NCBI GenBank assembly: GCA_003963005.1
Contig: RXJW01000046.1
Coordinates: 62,001 to 126,000, forward strand
Direction: 5' to 3'
Source: Burkholderiales bacterium
GTDB lineage: Bacteria > Pseudomonadota > Gammaproteobacteria > Burkholderiales > Burkholderiaceae_C
Length of the DNA stretch: 64,000 nt
The translations under genes and the position numbers were made by a program. Positions 24,583 through 33,316 of this stretch are shown here, in pieces. The stretch's first letter is position 1; each line of letters starts with the position of its first letter. A model generated the notes under the pieces. The model ran no database searches and was not told the origin of the DNA. It was given only the letters and a program-made list of their open reading frames with translations.

Positions 24583-26090
24583 ACCGCCGCCAGTTCACCC
24601 AGGCCCTGCTAGCCATGGCCGCCACCGGCGCAGGTGGTGCATCCCGCGCCGCCGATGCGGGCGCCGACCCGCTGCGGCCGGACCTCAGCCGCTACACCAC
24701 GCAGGACATCACGGTCGGCGGGCAGACCCTGCGGGTGCGGGCCTTCGAAGGCCTGCCCACGGTGGCGCGCCCGCTGGAGCCGGCCTACCAGGCGATAAAC
24801 CTCTACGTGCCCGAAGCCTACTTCGAGGGCGGCCATATCGGCGCCTTCGAAGCCCGCACGGCGCCCATCTTCCTGCCCAATGCGGTGGGCGGCTACATGC
24901 CAGCTAAGCCGGGTACGCTGGTCAACCGCATGCCGCCTCCGCCGGGCCAGGCTGCGCTGCCGAATGCCAGTGCTGTGGCCCTGTCACGCGGCTTCGTGGT
25001 GGCTGCACCCGGCGCACGGGGTCGCACGCTGCAGGCCGTCGACGGCCGCTGGACGGGCAAGGCGCCCGCCGCCATCGTCGACCTGAAGGCCGCCGTGCGC
25101 TGGCTGCGCCACAACGCCGGCCGCCTGCCGGGGAACGTCGACCGCATCGTCTCCAACGGCACCAGCGCGGGCGGAGCACTGTCCGCCCTTTTGGGCGCCA
25201 GCGGCAACCATCCCGACTATGAGGCCGAGCTGCGCGCCCTGGGCGCTGTGACGGCGCGCGACGATGTGTTCGCCATCTCGGCCTACTGCCCGATCACCAA
25301 CCTCGCCCATGCCGACGAAGCCTACGAATGGCAGTTCCAGGGCCTGCGCGAGTACCGCAACGTGGCCATCTCGATGTTGGACTTCCGCGTGCAGCGCAAG
25401 GAGGTGGTCGGCCAGCTCGACGACGCCCAGCGGGCGTTGTCTGCCGAACTGCGGGACGGTTTCGTCAGCTACGTGAACCGACTGGGACTGAGCACCGAAG
25501 ACGGCCGTGGGCTGACCCTGCGCCCCGACGGCAGCGGACCGCTTCGCGATCACATCGCGGCGCTGCTGCAGGCCTCGGCCCAGCAAGCGCTGGACGCTGG
25601 CCAGGACCTGTCAGGCACCGGATGGCTGCAGCTGCACGAAGGCCGGGTGCAGGCCGTGGACTTTTCTGGCTATGCCCGCGGCGTCGGTCGCATGAAGGCC
25701 CTGCCCGCCTTCGACGGCCTTGCGCTGGAAACGGGCGAGAACCAGCTGTTCGGAGACAGCCGCATCGACAAGCGCCACTTCACCCCTTTTTCGGCGCGGC
25801 ACAGCCAGGTGCCCGGCGCGGCCCAGGCGGATGCCGCTACCGTCAAGGCCATGGACGGCATGCAACAGCTGGCCGACGCCCGCTCGACCGTCGCCCGCCA
25901 TTGGCGCATCCGCCATGGCAGCGTGGACCGCGACACCTCGCTGGCCGTGCCCGCGCTGCTCGCCGCCGCGGCACGCCGGCGCGGTGCGACCGTGGACCTC
26001 GCCCTGCCCTGGGGCCGACCGCACAGCGGCGACTACGACCTGGAGGCGCTCTTCGATTGGGCAGAGTCCATGGTTCGCGGATCGACCTGA
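24579..26090 (+). CDS. subtype B tannase (tannin acyl hydrolase), exported
   Basis: This 503-residue alpha/beta hydrolase has a possible twin-arginine signal (NRRQFTQ, hydrophobic to about residue 25). The nucleophile S196 lies in NGTSAGG. An acid residue lies in VDRDTS (D450 or D452), and H482 in PHSGDYD completes the triad. This order and spacing match the bacterial TanB enzyme of Lactobacillus plantarum. It releases gallate from gallotannins or galloyl esters. It lies 1.3 kb downstream of a complete-looking gallate ring-cleavage operon, which supports the call. Confidence 0.88.
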   Translation: MNRRQFTQALLAMAATGAGGASRAADAGADPLRPDLSRYTTQDITVGGQTLRVRAFEGLPTVARPLEPAYQAINLYVPEAYFEGGHIGAFEARTAPIFLPNAVGGYMPAKPGTLVNRMPPPPGQAALPNASAVALSRGFVVAAPGARGRTLQAVDGRWTGKAPAAIVDLKAAVRWLRHNAGRLPGNVDRIVSNGTSAGGALSALLGASGNHPDYEAELRALGAVTARDDVFAISAYCPITNLAHADEAYEWQFQGLREYRNVAISMLDFRVQRKEVVGQLDDAQRALSAELRDGFVSYVNRLGLSTEDGRGLTLRPDGSGPLRDHIAALLQASAQQALDAGQDLSGTGWLQLHEGRVQAVDFSGYARGVGRMKALPAFDGLALETGENQLFGDSRIDKRHFTPFSARHSQVPGAAQADAATVKAMDGMQQLADARSTVARHWRIRHGSVDRDTSLAVPALLAAAARRRGATVDLALPWGRPHSGDYDLEALFDWAESMVRGST

Positions 26091-26234
26091 CATGCGTGGC
26101 ACAGGACATCAATGAATCGTGAACTTCCGCAAGGTGGTAGGGGGTGTGGCAGCGCCATGTCGACAACGCCTCGGCACGATCCTGCGCTGTGCTGGGCCGT
26201 CGGAGAGCCTGCTGCGGCCGGTGACCTAGCGGGT

Positions 26235-26257
26235 CGAGCCGCGCTTCTTGCGGCTCG
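26235..26257. repeat. inverted repeat, 8 bp stem
   Basis: CGAGCCGC (26235-26242) pairs perfectly with GCGGCTCG (26250-26257) around a 7 bp loop, about 145 bp after the tannase stop. It has no T-run on either strand, so it is a weak terminator candidate at best. Confidence 0.45.
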
Positions 26258-26412
26258 CATGCACTCCGGCGTTCTCCCCCTCCGGTCCGGGGAAACCGCT
26301 CGGCCTACCGGACCAGCAAAGACTTCGCCACATGGTTGAAGTCCATGAACATCGCCTCCGTATGAGTCTTGACCTCGGCCGGGGCCGTGAGGGGTGAGCC
26401 GGCGCTGAGAGG

Positions 26413-26655
26413 CGGCTCGGCATGTGTAGCACTGAAGTTCACACCGGCTAGGCCCGCCGGTCACGGGCCCGCTCAAGGCGCGTCTGCGCGGCGAGTTCCG
26501 CGCGAGTGTGGGGCGTGCTGCTCCTGCCCGTAGCGAAGTCGAAGCCTGTGTGCGGCGCCAACGGCCCCACTGGCGTACTACACCACCGAAGCGAACTGCC
26601 GCCTGAAAAGTTCAGAAATCAGCGTACGAAGTTTAGAAATCAAAGAACTTCGACA
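26413..26655. repeat. imperfect direct repeat, copy A
   Basis: This copy of about 243 bp begins at GGCTCGGC and ends after AAAGAACTTCGACA. It shares long identical blocks with copy B, including CACTGAAGTTCACACCGG and TGTGCGGCGCCAACGGCCCC. Inside it, the 12 bp unit GTTCAGAAATCA occurs twice in variant form. I see no gene, only frame remnants. Confidence 0.7.
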
Positions 26656-26773
26656 TCGACCACACCACCGATGCCGAGCAACTCCCAATGCTGCGCTCAC
26701 CCTAATCTTGCCACGAGAAGCCTGCTCTAACGCACCAACACAAGGACAAGGCAACGTGCGCTAGTCACATCGG

Positions 26774-26992
26774 TGGCTCGGCGTATGTGGCACTGAAGTT
26801 CACACCGGTTGCGCCCGCCGGTGACGGGCCCGCTCAAGGCGCGTCTCCGTGGCGCGCTGCTCCGGCCCGTGCGAAGGCGAAGGCTGTGTGCGGCGCCAAC
26901 GGCCCCACCGGCGTACTACGCCACCGAAGCGACCTGCCGCCTGAAAAGTTCAGAAATCAGCGAACAAAGTTCAGAAATCAAAGAACTTCGAC
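26774..26992. repeat. imperfect direct repeat, copy B
   Basis: This second copy, about 219 bp and 361 bp from copy A, is slightly shorter in its middle. It is otherwise in the same order and orientation. The 14 bp unit AAGTTCAGAAATCA is present twice, 21 bp apart. A plus-strand frame here could encode a heptad-like peptide (SSEISEQSSEIKEL), but without a start. Confidence 0.7.
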
Positions 26993-27235
26993 ACCAAGCC
27001 CCAAAGTTGCGTCGAATTACACACCCCCTTCGCGTAAACCCGAGCCCCGCTTCGCGAGCGCCGTGACCCGTTCCCCCGCGCCCGCATGCGGTTATTCCGG
27101 TTTTGCATGACCCACCCGATCCCGGTGGTTACGGCGTGATTACATTGGATTCGACAATCCGCTTCCTCGGGCGCGGTGTGCTTGGGCCAGCGGTACGGCT
27201 GACCCAAACACATTCCCATGATTGGAGCTTTCGCC

Positions 27236-29110
27236 ATGAACCAACCCGCGATGCAGGGCCTGCGCCTGAGCCTGCCTGCCTATGTCAAACACGCCCGGCT
27301 GATTGCCTGGGTGGCCGAGATCGCCGCGCTGACCGAAGCCGCGGACGTCTATTGGTGTGACGGCAGCACCGACGAGTACCACCGCCTGTGCGACCAGCTC
27401 GTGGCGGCCGGCACCTTCAAGAAACTGAACCCCGAGCTGCGCCCGGGCAGCTTCCTGGCCAACTCCGACCCGAGCGACGTCGCCCGCGTGGAAGACCGCA
27501 CCTTCATCTGCTCCGAAAACAAGGAAGACGCCGGCCCGACCAACAACTGGATGGCGCCCGCCGCGATGCGCGAGCTGCTGCAGACCGGCGAGCAGGCCCT
27601 GTTCAAGGGCTGCATGCGTGGCCGCACGCTCTACGTCGTGCCGTTCAGCATGGGGCCGCTGGGCTCGCCCATCGCCCACATCGGCGTCGAGCTGAGCGAC
27701 AGCCCCTACGTGGCCGTGAACATGCGCACCATGACGCGCATGGGCCGCGCGGTCATCGAGCTGCTGGGCACCGACGGCGAGTTCGTGCCCTGCGTGCACA
27801 CCGTGGGCGCGCCGCTGGCGGAAGGCCAGAAGGACGTGGCCTGGCCGTGCAACCCGACCAAGTACATCGTCCACTACCCCGAGACGCGCGAAATCTGGAG
27901 CTACGGCTCCGGCTACGGTGGCAACGCGCTGCTGGGCAAGAAGTGCTTCGCGCTGCGCATCGCGTCCACCATGGGCCGCGACCAGGGCTGGCTCGCCGAG
28001 CACATGCTCGTGCTGGGCGTGGAGAGCCCCGCGGGCAAGAAGTACCACGTGGCTGCTGCCTTCCCGAGCGCCTGCGGCAAGACGAACTTCGCGATGCTGA
28101 TCCCGCCGAAGACCTTCGCCGGCTGGAAGATCACGACCATCGGTGACGACATCGCCTGGATCAAGCCGCACGCCGACGGCAAGCTCTACGCGATCAACCC
28201 CGAGGCCGGCTATTTCGGCGTCGCCCCGGGCACCAACTCGCACACCAACCCGAACTGCATGGCGAGCCTGGCGCGCGACGTGATCTTCACGAACGTGGCG
28301 CTGACCGACGACGGCGACGTGTGGTGGGAAGGCATGACCGACACCCCGCCGGCCCACTGCATCGACTGGCAAGGCAAGGACTGGACGCCCGAGATCGCCC
28401 GGGCGACCGGCGCGAAGGCCGCGCACCCGAACGCCCGCTTCACGGTGGCCGCCACCAACAACCCGGCGCTCGACGCCGCCTGGGACGACCCCGCCGGCGT
28501 GCCGATCGACGCCTTCATCTTCGGCGGCCGCCGCTCCACCACGGTGCCGCTCGTGACCGAGGCGCGCGACTGGACCGAGGGCGTCTACATGGCCGCGACC
28601 ATGGGCAGCGAGACCACCGCTGCCGCCGCCGGCCAGCAGGGCGTCGTGCGCCGCGATCCGTTCGCGATGCTGCCCTTCATGGGCTACAACATGAGCGACT
28701 ACTTCCAGCACTGGCTGGACCTGGGTGCCCGACTGCAGGCCCAGGGCGCGAAGCTTCCGGCCATCTACTGCGTGAACTGGTTCCGCAAGGGCGCCGACGG
28801 CAAGTTCGTCTGGCCCGGCTACGGCGAGAACATGCGCGTGCTGAAGTGGATGCTGGACCGCCTGGAAGGCACGGGCCGCGGCGAGGAACACGTCTTCGGC
28901 GTGACGCCCGGCTACGACGACCTGACCTGGGACGGCCTGGCCTTCTCCCGCGAGCAGTTCGACACCGTCACCCGCATCGACGCCGCCGAATGGCAGGCCG
29001 AACTGAAGCTGCACGACGAGCTCTTTGCGCAGCTCGCCCACCACCTGCCCGCCGCGCTGCCCGCCGTCAAGGCGCGCATCGAGGAGCGCCTCGCCCAAGA
29101 GGCGGGCTGA
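27236..29110 (+). CDS. pckG: phosphoenolpyruvate carboxykinase (GTP)
   Basis: This 624-residue GTP-type PEPCK shows the kinase loop [13 protein letters not shown], an upstream substrate loop with [15 protein letters not shown], the metal-binding block [10 protein letters not shown], and [12 protein letters not shown]. It converts oxaloacetate to PEP for gluconeogenesis, matching a lifestyle that feeds on aromatic acids and acetate-level carbon. The start at 27236 follows GGAG at 27224; an ATG 18 bp earlier has no good site. A strong terminator follows. Confidence 0.96.
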   Translation: MNQPAMQGLRLSLPAYVKHARLIAWVAEIAALTEAADVYWCDGSTDEYHRLCDQLVAAGTFKKLNPELRPGSFLANSDPSDVARVEDRTFICSENKEDAGPTNNWMAPAAMRELLQTGEQALFKGCMRGRTLYVVPFSMGPLGSPIAHIGVELSDSPYVAVNMRTMTRMGRAVIELLGTDGEFVPCVHTVGAPLAEGQKDVAWPCNPTKYIVHYPETREIWSYGSGYGGNALLGKKCFALRIASTMGRDQGWLAEHMLVLGVESPAGKKYHVAAAFPSACGKTNFAMLIPPKTFAGWKITTIGDDIAWIKPHADGKLYAINPEAGYFGVAPGTNSHTNPNCMASLARDVIFTNVALTDDGDVWWEGMTDTPPAHCIDWQGKDWTPEIARATGAKAAHPNARFTVAATNNPALDAAWDDPAGVPIDAFIFGGRRSTTVPLVTEARDWTEGVYMAATMGSETTAAAAGQQGVVRRDPFAMLPFMGYNMSDYFQHWLDLGARLQAQGAKLPAIYCVNWFRKGADGKFVWPGYGENMRVLKWMLDRLEGTGRGEEHVFGVTPGYDDLTWDGLAFSREQFDTVTRIDAAEWQAELKLHDELFAQLAHHLPAALPAVKARIEERLAQEAG

Positions 29111-29146
29111 CCGTGTTCCCTTGACCTTTCCGGTGACACACCTTGC

Positions 29147-29172
29147 GGGCGCCTTCGGGCGCCCCTTTTTTT
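29147..29172 (+). terminator. Rho-independent terminator of pckG
   Basis: A perfect 7 bp GC stem (GGGCGCC and GGCGCCC) closes on the stable loop TTCG. It is followed by C and seven T residues. It lies 37 bp after the PEPCK stop. Confidence 0.9.
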
Positions 29173-29203
29173 GTGTGCGGCCCTTCCGCGCCGACGCCGG
29201 CCG

Positions 29204-30952
29204 TCAGGGCCAGGCCTTCAGCGTTGACGTGTTGCTGCCGCCCTGGCAGCGCGCCGGGTCGCCCGCGTCGTTGATGACGTGGTCGATGCTGCCCTTGTCC
29301 ACGAGGCAGACCGTGATCATGTGCGTGAACCGCACGCCGGGCGCGCGCGGCGCCTCGATGGCGCGGTCCAGCCGCACGCCGGGCTGCAGGAACACGCTGT
29401 AGATGCCCAGCCCCCAGGCCTCGTGCCGGGTGACCGCTGGGTCGACAAGGTAGGCCGGGTGGCCGTCGCCGTGGTCGCTGCGCCAGGCCGCCTGGGTGGG
29501 CGGGTCGTAGGGCAGCTCCGATTGGTAGAAGTAGACCCGCCCGCCATTGCCGCGCCACACCACCTGTGCCTGCTGGAAATGCTCGACGAAGAGGCCGTAG
29601 ACCGTCACATCCTCGCCCTCGACCCAGAGCCCGTGCGCGGCCGGGTTGCTCGTCCAGCCGACGCCGGCGCCATGGTCGGCGCGCCACAGCCAGGTGTGGT
29701 CGACCAGCGTGTCGTGCGCGTGGATGCGCAGCGCGGTCGTCACCTGCCCGGGTGCCGCACCGCCGATGCGGAAGAACACGTCGTGCAGCACCGTCGGGTC
29801 GGCGCGGTGCCGCTGGCGGCTGCCCGGCGGGCCCACCTCCATCAGCACCCCAGCGTCTTGCGCGCCGGCGTCCAGGAACAGGCCGGCCACGGTGATGCCG
29901 TCCACGTCGGCCGTCTTGACGAGCGGCTGGCCGTTGTCCGAGCGCAGCGTGGGCAGGCCGATGCCCAGCACCACGGTGCCCGGCCGCGTGATGCGCAGCG
30001 TTTCGGTGAACAGGTACTCGCCTGGCGTGAACAGCAGGTGCTTGCCGGCAGCGAGCTGCGCGTTGAGCGCCGCGGCCGTCTCGCCCGGGCGGGCGATGTG
30101 AAAGCGCGCCAGCGGCAGCGTCTTGCCGGGCTCGGAGCGCCCACCGGCCCACGACACGCCGACGCTGTTGCGCTTGAGCGCCGGCACGCGCACGGCATAG
30201 CGGCCCCGCGCGTCGATGACGAGGTAGGGCTTCTCGCGCACGAGCGGGGTGCGCTCGATCTTGGTGTAACGCTGCCCGGGCGTCGGGAACTCGCCCTCGG
30301 GCGCGCCGCGCACGCCGACGAACACCATGTTCCAGTTCGAGCCCGTCCAGCGCCCCCAGGCGCTGTTGCGCGACAGCCATTGCTGCTGTGTGGCCGAGTT
30401 GACCGTGCCGTCCACGAGCACGTCGGCAAACCAGCCGCCGCTGGACCAACCCTCGTTCTGGTTCAGCCGCATGTTGCCGCGCACATGCATGCGCCGGAAC
30501 GGGATGGCCTGCGACACTGCCCACTGCATCGTGTTGTCGCCGATGCCGAGCGTGGGCGTGACCGAAAAGTTCTCGGCGCCGCGCCAGAAGTTCTGCGTCG
30601 CGTTGTCGTCCAGGAAGGCCGTGGAGCGCAGGTCGCCGATGACGTGCACGTCGTCCGGATGCGCGCCCAGCCCCAGCACCTGCGTGAAGAAGCCGACGGG
30701 GATGCGCAGGTCGCGGTAGGTGCCCGGCTTCAGCAGGATCGCATCGCGCCGCGGGCCGAAGTGGTTGGGCTGCTGGGCGGCGTAGATGTCGTCGATGCGC
30801 TGCTGCAGGCCGGGCGTGGCCGGGTCCAGCACGTGGACGTTGGGGCCGAAGTCGGGCTCGCGGGCGGCGGCCAGGGTGGTGCCGGCGGCCAGCAGCGAGG
30901 CGAGCCAGCGACAGGCCCAGGTCCGGCGGCGGAGGGGCAATGGAGGGGTCAT
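29204..30952 (-). CDS. secreted beta-helix protein, adenylyl-cyclase/coagulation-factor-annotated family
   Basis: This 582-residue exported protein has a signal peptide (about residues 1-28). FGPNVHVLDP, NFWRGAENFSVTP and AVSQAIPFRRMHVRG are conserved in a family often annotated coagulation factor 5/8 or adenylyl cyclase. The fold is a right-handed beta-helix like pectate lyases and GH55. A carbohydrate-active role is probable but not proven. The ATG at 30952 gives the signal peptide. A LacI-type palindrome lies 45 bp upstream, consistent with sugar control. Confidence 0.7.
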   Translation of the reverse strand: MTPPLPLRRRTWACRWLASLLAAGTTLAAAREPDFGPNVHVLDPATPGLQQRIDDIYAAQQPNHFGPRRDAILLKPGTYRDLRIPVGFFTQVLGLGAHPDDVHVIGDLRSTAFLDDNATQNFWRGAENFSVTPTLGIGDNTMQWAVSQAIPFRRMHVRGNMRLNQNEGWSSGGWFADVLVDGTVNSATQQQWLSRNSAWGRWTGSNWNMVFVGVRGAPEGEFPTPGQRYTKIERTPLVREKPYLVIDARGRYAVRVPALKRNSVGVSWAGGRSEPGKTLPLARFHIARPGETAAALNAQLAAGKHLLFTPGEYLFTETLRITRPGTVVLGIGLPTLRSDNGQPLVKTADVDGITVAGLFLDAGAQDAGVLMEVGPPGSRQRHRADPTVLHDVFFRIGGAAPGQVTTALRIHAHDTLVDHTWLWRADHGAGVGWTSNPAAHGLWVEGEDVTVYGLFVEHFQQAQVVWRGNGGRVYFYQSELPYDPPTQAAWRSDHGDGHPAYLVDPAVTRHEAWGLGIYSVFLQPGVRLDRAIEAPRAPGVRFTHMITVCLVDKGSIDHVINDAGDPARCQGGSNTSTLKAWP

Positions 30953-30996
30953 GTCTCGTCTCGTCGGCGTGCCGTAGGTGCGGATGAGGGGATCAG

Positions 30997-31012
30997 TTGG
31001 AATCGGTTCCAA
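30997..31012. promoter_or_regulatory. LacI-family operator candidate
   Basis: TTGGAATCGGTTCCAA is a near-perfect 16 bp palindrome with a central CG and one mismatched pair, the classic LacI/GalR operator form. It lies 45-60 bp upstream of the secreted beta-helix gene. A LacI-type regulator gene lies 7.4 kb away at 38458. Confidence 0.7.
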
Positions 31013-31194
31013 CCACATTGGAACATGCGCGGGCGAGGAGGGCCTTCAGGGATAGCCCGCCGGTGAGCGGAGGCTCTTGGGCTTGCTCGGCGAACTGCTC
31101 AATGTGTGGTCGCCCAGGAGCGTGCGAACGTCCGAATGCGCGTGCGACCGGCAGCGGTGGCTGATGCACGGTCGGCGACCTGTTGCCTCACCGC

Positions 31195-31728
31195 TCATTT
31201 CCACCGAAGCGGCTGACCTGGCTTCACGTCGGAGAGCCGCAACGCCCAGCCAGCCCACCGACCGGCGAGCGTCGAGATTCCCACGACGACGACCTTGATC
31301 CGGTCCGCTTGAAAAGCCAGTTGCTGAAACAGCGCGTCGTCCCGCACCTCGATCGGCTGATCCAGACGAACCGCGCGGACCACGCCTTCGTCGTCGCCTG
31401 TCATCACGACGCCGGTGAGGATGCTGTCGGTCGACGCGGCGCGACCGTCGGGCGCACGCGCAAGGACCTCAAGCTCGCAGGGCCGATGCTCGGGGCACGA
31501 AAGCCTGATCCAGGCGGGATCTCCCGGCCGAGACTCGCGCAGCATGCCGGGCTCCAGTCGATGAACAGCCCAGACACGTTGTCGCCCCAGCAGGGAATCC
31601 ATGGCCGAATAGCCGACCTCCAGGGTCACGGTCGAGGCCGGTGGGGCCTCTTGCGCGCTGGCATGCGTCGTCACCGCGGCCAGGAGCCCGATGGCTGATT
31701 GCAGCACGTAAGGTGTGATCCTGCTCAT
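31195..31728 (-). CDS. hypothetical exported protein
   Basis: This 177-residue protein has a signal peptide (about residues 1-26, ending HASAQ) and a mature part with TVTLEVGYSAMDSLLGRQ and a cysteine pair (SCPEHRPCELE) suggesting a disulfide. No family is recognised. The start at 31728 forms an ATGA overlap with the upstream gene, which decides it over longer frames. It is probably a partner of that small protein. Confidence 0.6.
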   Translation of the reverse strand: MSRITPYVLQSAIGLLAAVTTHASAQEAPPASTVTLEVGYSAMDSLLGRQRVWAVHRLEPGMLRESRPGDPAWIRLSCPEHRPCELEVLARAPDGRAASTDSILTGVVMTGDDEGVVRAVRLDQPIEVRDDALFQQLAFQADRIKVVVVGISTLAGRWAGWALRLSDVKPGQPLRWK

Positions 31729-32120
31729 GGAGATCTGACGATCAGGTCGAATGGGCTGATGGCGGCTTCGATCTTGCGCAAGAGGGCGCGCTCGTCGGGG
31801 CCCGACGGGAGGTGAATCCAGGCCACACAGCAACCCTGAACGAACTCGATGTACCGGGCCGCCGATGTGGCGTCGCCGCGCCGGGCAGTCAGGCCCCTCG
31901 ACCGGCAGAACGACAGAAAGCGCTGTTCCTCGGCCGGCGACTGCTCGATCAGCGACTCCAAGGCGCAGACGTCGGATTCATCCGGGATGTTGCTCACGCC
32001 GAGAAACACGTCCGGCGCAACGCCGCATCCCCAGACATGGCCCTGGATGGCCTTCCCGAATTCCGCCGGCAAGGCGCCACCTGGCTTGGACCACACCTCG
32101 AACTCGGTCACCCGCTTCAC
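31725..32120 (-). CDS. hypothetical small protein
   Basis: This 131-residue soluble protein probably starts at GTG 32120, after GGAA. The sequence opens VKRVTEFEVWSKPGG, contains IPDESDVCALESLI and a terminal FDLIVRSP, and has no signal peptide or membrane helix. I do not recognise it. The frame upstream of the start runs into the ligase gene on the same strand, so a longer start is unlikely. It overlaps the start of the exported protein by 4 bp. Confidence 0.6.
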   Translation of the reverse strand: MKRVTEFEVWSKPGGALPAEFGKAIQGHVWGCGVAPDVFLGVSNIPDESDVCALESLIEQSPAEEQRFLSFCRSRGLTARRGDATSAARYIEFVQGCCVAWIHLPSGPDERALLRKIEAAISPFDLIVRSP

Positions 32121-32197
32121 TGAAGATTCCGTTGGGGAGTTTGGACTTGCCTGGCATTGTTCCAGCCCCGGCGGCAGCACGCCGTGGTGATGACGAC

Positions 32198-33316
32198 TCA
32201 CCGCCCATGCCACCGCATCGCCGCCCGCCGCACCACCTCGGGCAGCAGGTGCTGTTCTTCTTCCACCTGCCGCAGCCAGGCGGCGTCGTTGCCGGCGCCT
32301 TGGATCTCCCGCCGCAGGACCTGCAGTGCCGCTTCGGCGTGGAGGTCGCCGGCGTGAGGGTCCAGGCGCGAGAGCACGTGGCTGAGGTCGTCGCGCAGCA
32401 CGCGGTGCTCGCCGGTCTCGGGGTCCACGAAGGTGCCGTCCAGCCCGAAGCGGCAGGCCTGGAAGCGGTTGAAGGTGTAGGGCAGGTAGTCGTCCTCGCC
32501 GAGCTTGAAGGGCTTCTCGCGCGTGAGCCACTGGCCCAGGCACTGGATGAAGCCGGCGAGTGCCGCGGCCTTCTCGAGGGTGAGCGGCGTGTCGAGCACG
32601 CGGACCTCGATGGTGCCGAACTCGGGCTTGGGGCGGATGTCCCAGTAGAAGTCCTTCATGCCGGAGACCACGCCGGTGCGGGTCATCTTGTTGAAGAAGA
32701 CCTCGAAGTCCGCCCAGGTCTGCACGAAGGGCGCGCGGCCGCTCAAGGGGAAGGCGAACACCGAGTTCAAGCGGGCCGAGTCGAAGCCCGTGTCCTCTCC
32801 CTGCACGAAGGGCGACGAGGCCGCGAGCGCGATCAGGTGCGGGATGAAGCGGCTCATCCCGTGCAGCAGCACGAGCGCGTCGTCGGCGCTCGGGCAGCCG
32901 ATGTGCACGTGCTGGCCGAACACGGTGAACTGCTTGGACAGGTAGCCGTACAGCGACGACAGCTCGTGAAAGCGTGGCGTCTCGAAGATGCGCCGGCGCG
33001 TCCAGTGCTGGAAGGGGTGGGTGCCGCCACCGCACAGCGCCACGTCCAGCGTCTCGGCGCAATCCACCAGGGCGTCGCGGATCTCGCCCAGCTCCGACAG
33101 CACCTGGCCGTGGCCCGCGCACACGCCGGTGGACAGCTCGATCATGCTGCTCGTGATCTCGGGCTTCACGTCGCCCGGGATGCGGCGCTTCGCCATCAGG
33201 CGCAGCAGGTCACCCGAGACGGGTGCGAGGTCGTAGTCGTCGCTGTTGACGATCTGCAGCTCCAGCTCCACGCCGAGCGTGAGCGGCTGCGAGGGGGCAA
33301 AGATGCCGAGGCTCAT
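32198..33316 (-). CDS. ybdK: carboxylate-amine ligase, YbdK/GCS2 family
   Basis: This 372-residue protein has the glutamate-cysteine ligase 2 fold: [11 protein letters not shown] at the N-terminus, [34 protein letters not shown] and an [10 protein letters not shown] strand. YbdK shows weak gamma-glutamylcysteine ligase activity in Escherichia coli; the physiological substrate is unknown. Its start overlaps the stop of a CPA2 antiporter gene by 4 bp, so the two are translationally coupled. Confidence 0.88.
   Translation of the reverse strand: MSLGIFAPSQPLTLGVELELQIVNSDDYDLAPVSGDLLRLMAKRRIPGDVKPEITSSMIELSTGVCAGHGQVLSELGEIRDALVDCAETLDVALCGGGTHPFQHWTRRRIFETPRFHELSSLYGYLSKQFTVFGQHVHIGCPSADDALVLLHGMSRFIPHLIALAASSPFVQGEDTGFDSARLNSVFAFPLSGRAPFVQTWADFEVFFNKMTRTGVVSGMKDFYWDIRPKPEFGTIEVRVLDTPLTLEKAAALAGFIQCLGQWLTREKPFKLGEDDYLPYTFNRFQACRFGLDGTFVDPETGEHRVLRDDLSHVLSRLDPHAGDLHAEAALQVLRREIQGAGNDAAWLRQVEEEQHLLPEVVRRAAMRWHGR

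Larger units (their letters stand above)
26091..27235. other. gene-poor region, 1.1 kb, with direct repeats
   Basis: No intact gene is seen. The stretch contains an 8 bp hairpin, two copies of a roughly 230 bp imperfect direct repeat and short protein-like fragments on the minus strand. One fragment ends with VAKSLLVR at a TAG (26305-26307); another ends with TRLERAR-x-RRA near 26450. Base composition is less GC-rich than in the flanking genes. The pattern suggests a graveyard of a mobile or duplicated element between the tannase and PEP carboxykinase. Confidence 0.5.

Noticed and set aside
26620-26660. Short AAGTTCAGAAATCA-type repeats as a CRISPR array
   Set aside because: Only two units per copy, no regular spacers and no cas genes nearby.
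27140-29098. 652-codon open frame antisense to PEP carboxykinase
   Set aside because: The PEPCK motifs are unmistakable on the plus strand, and the antisense frame is compositional.
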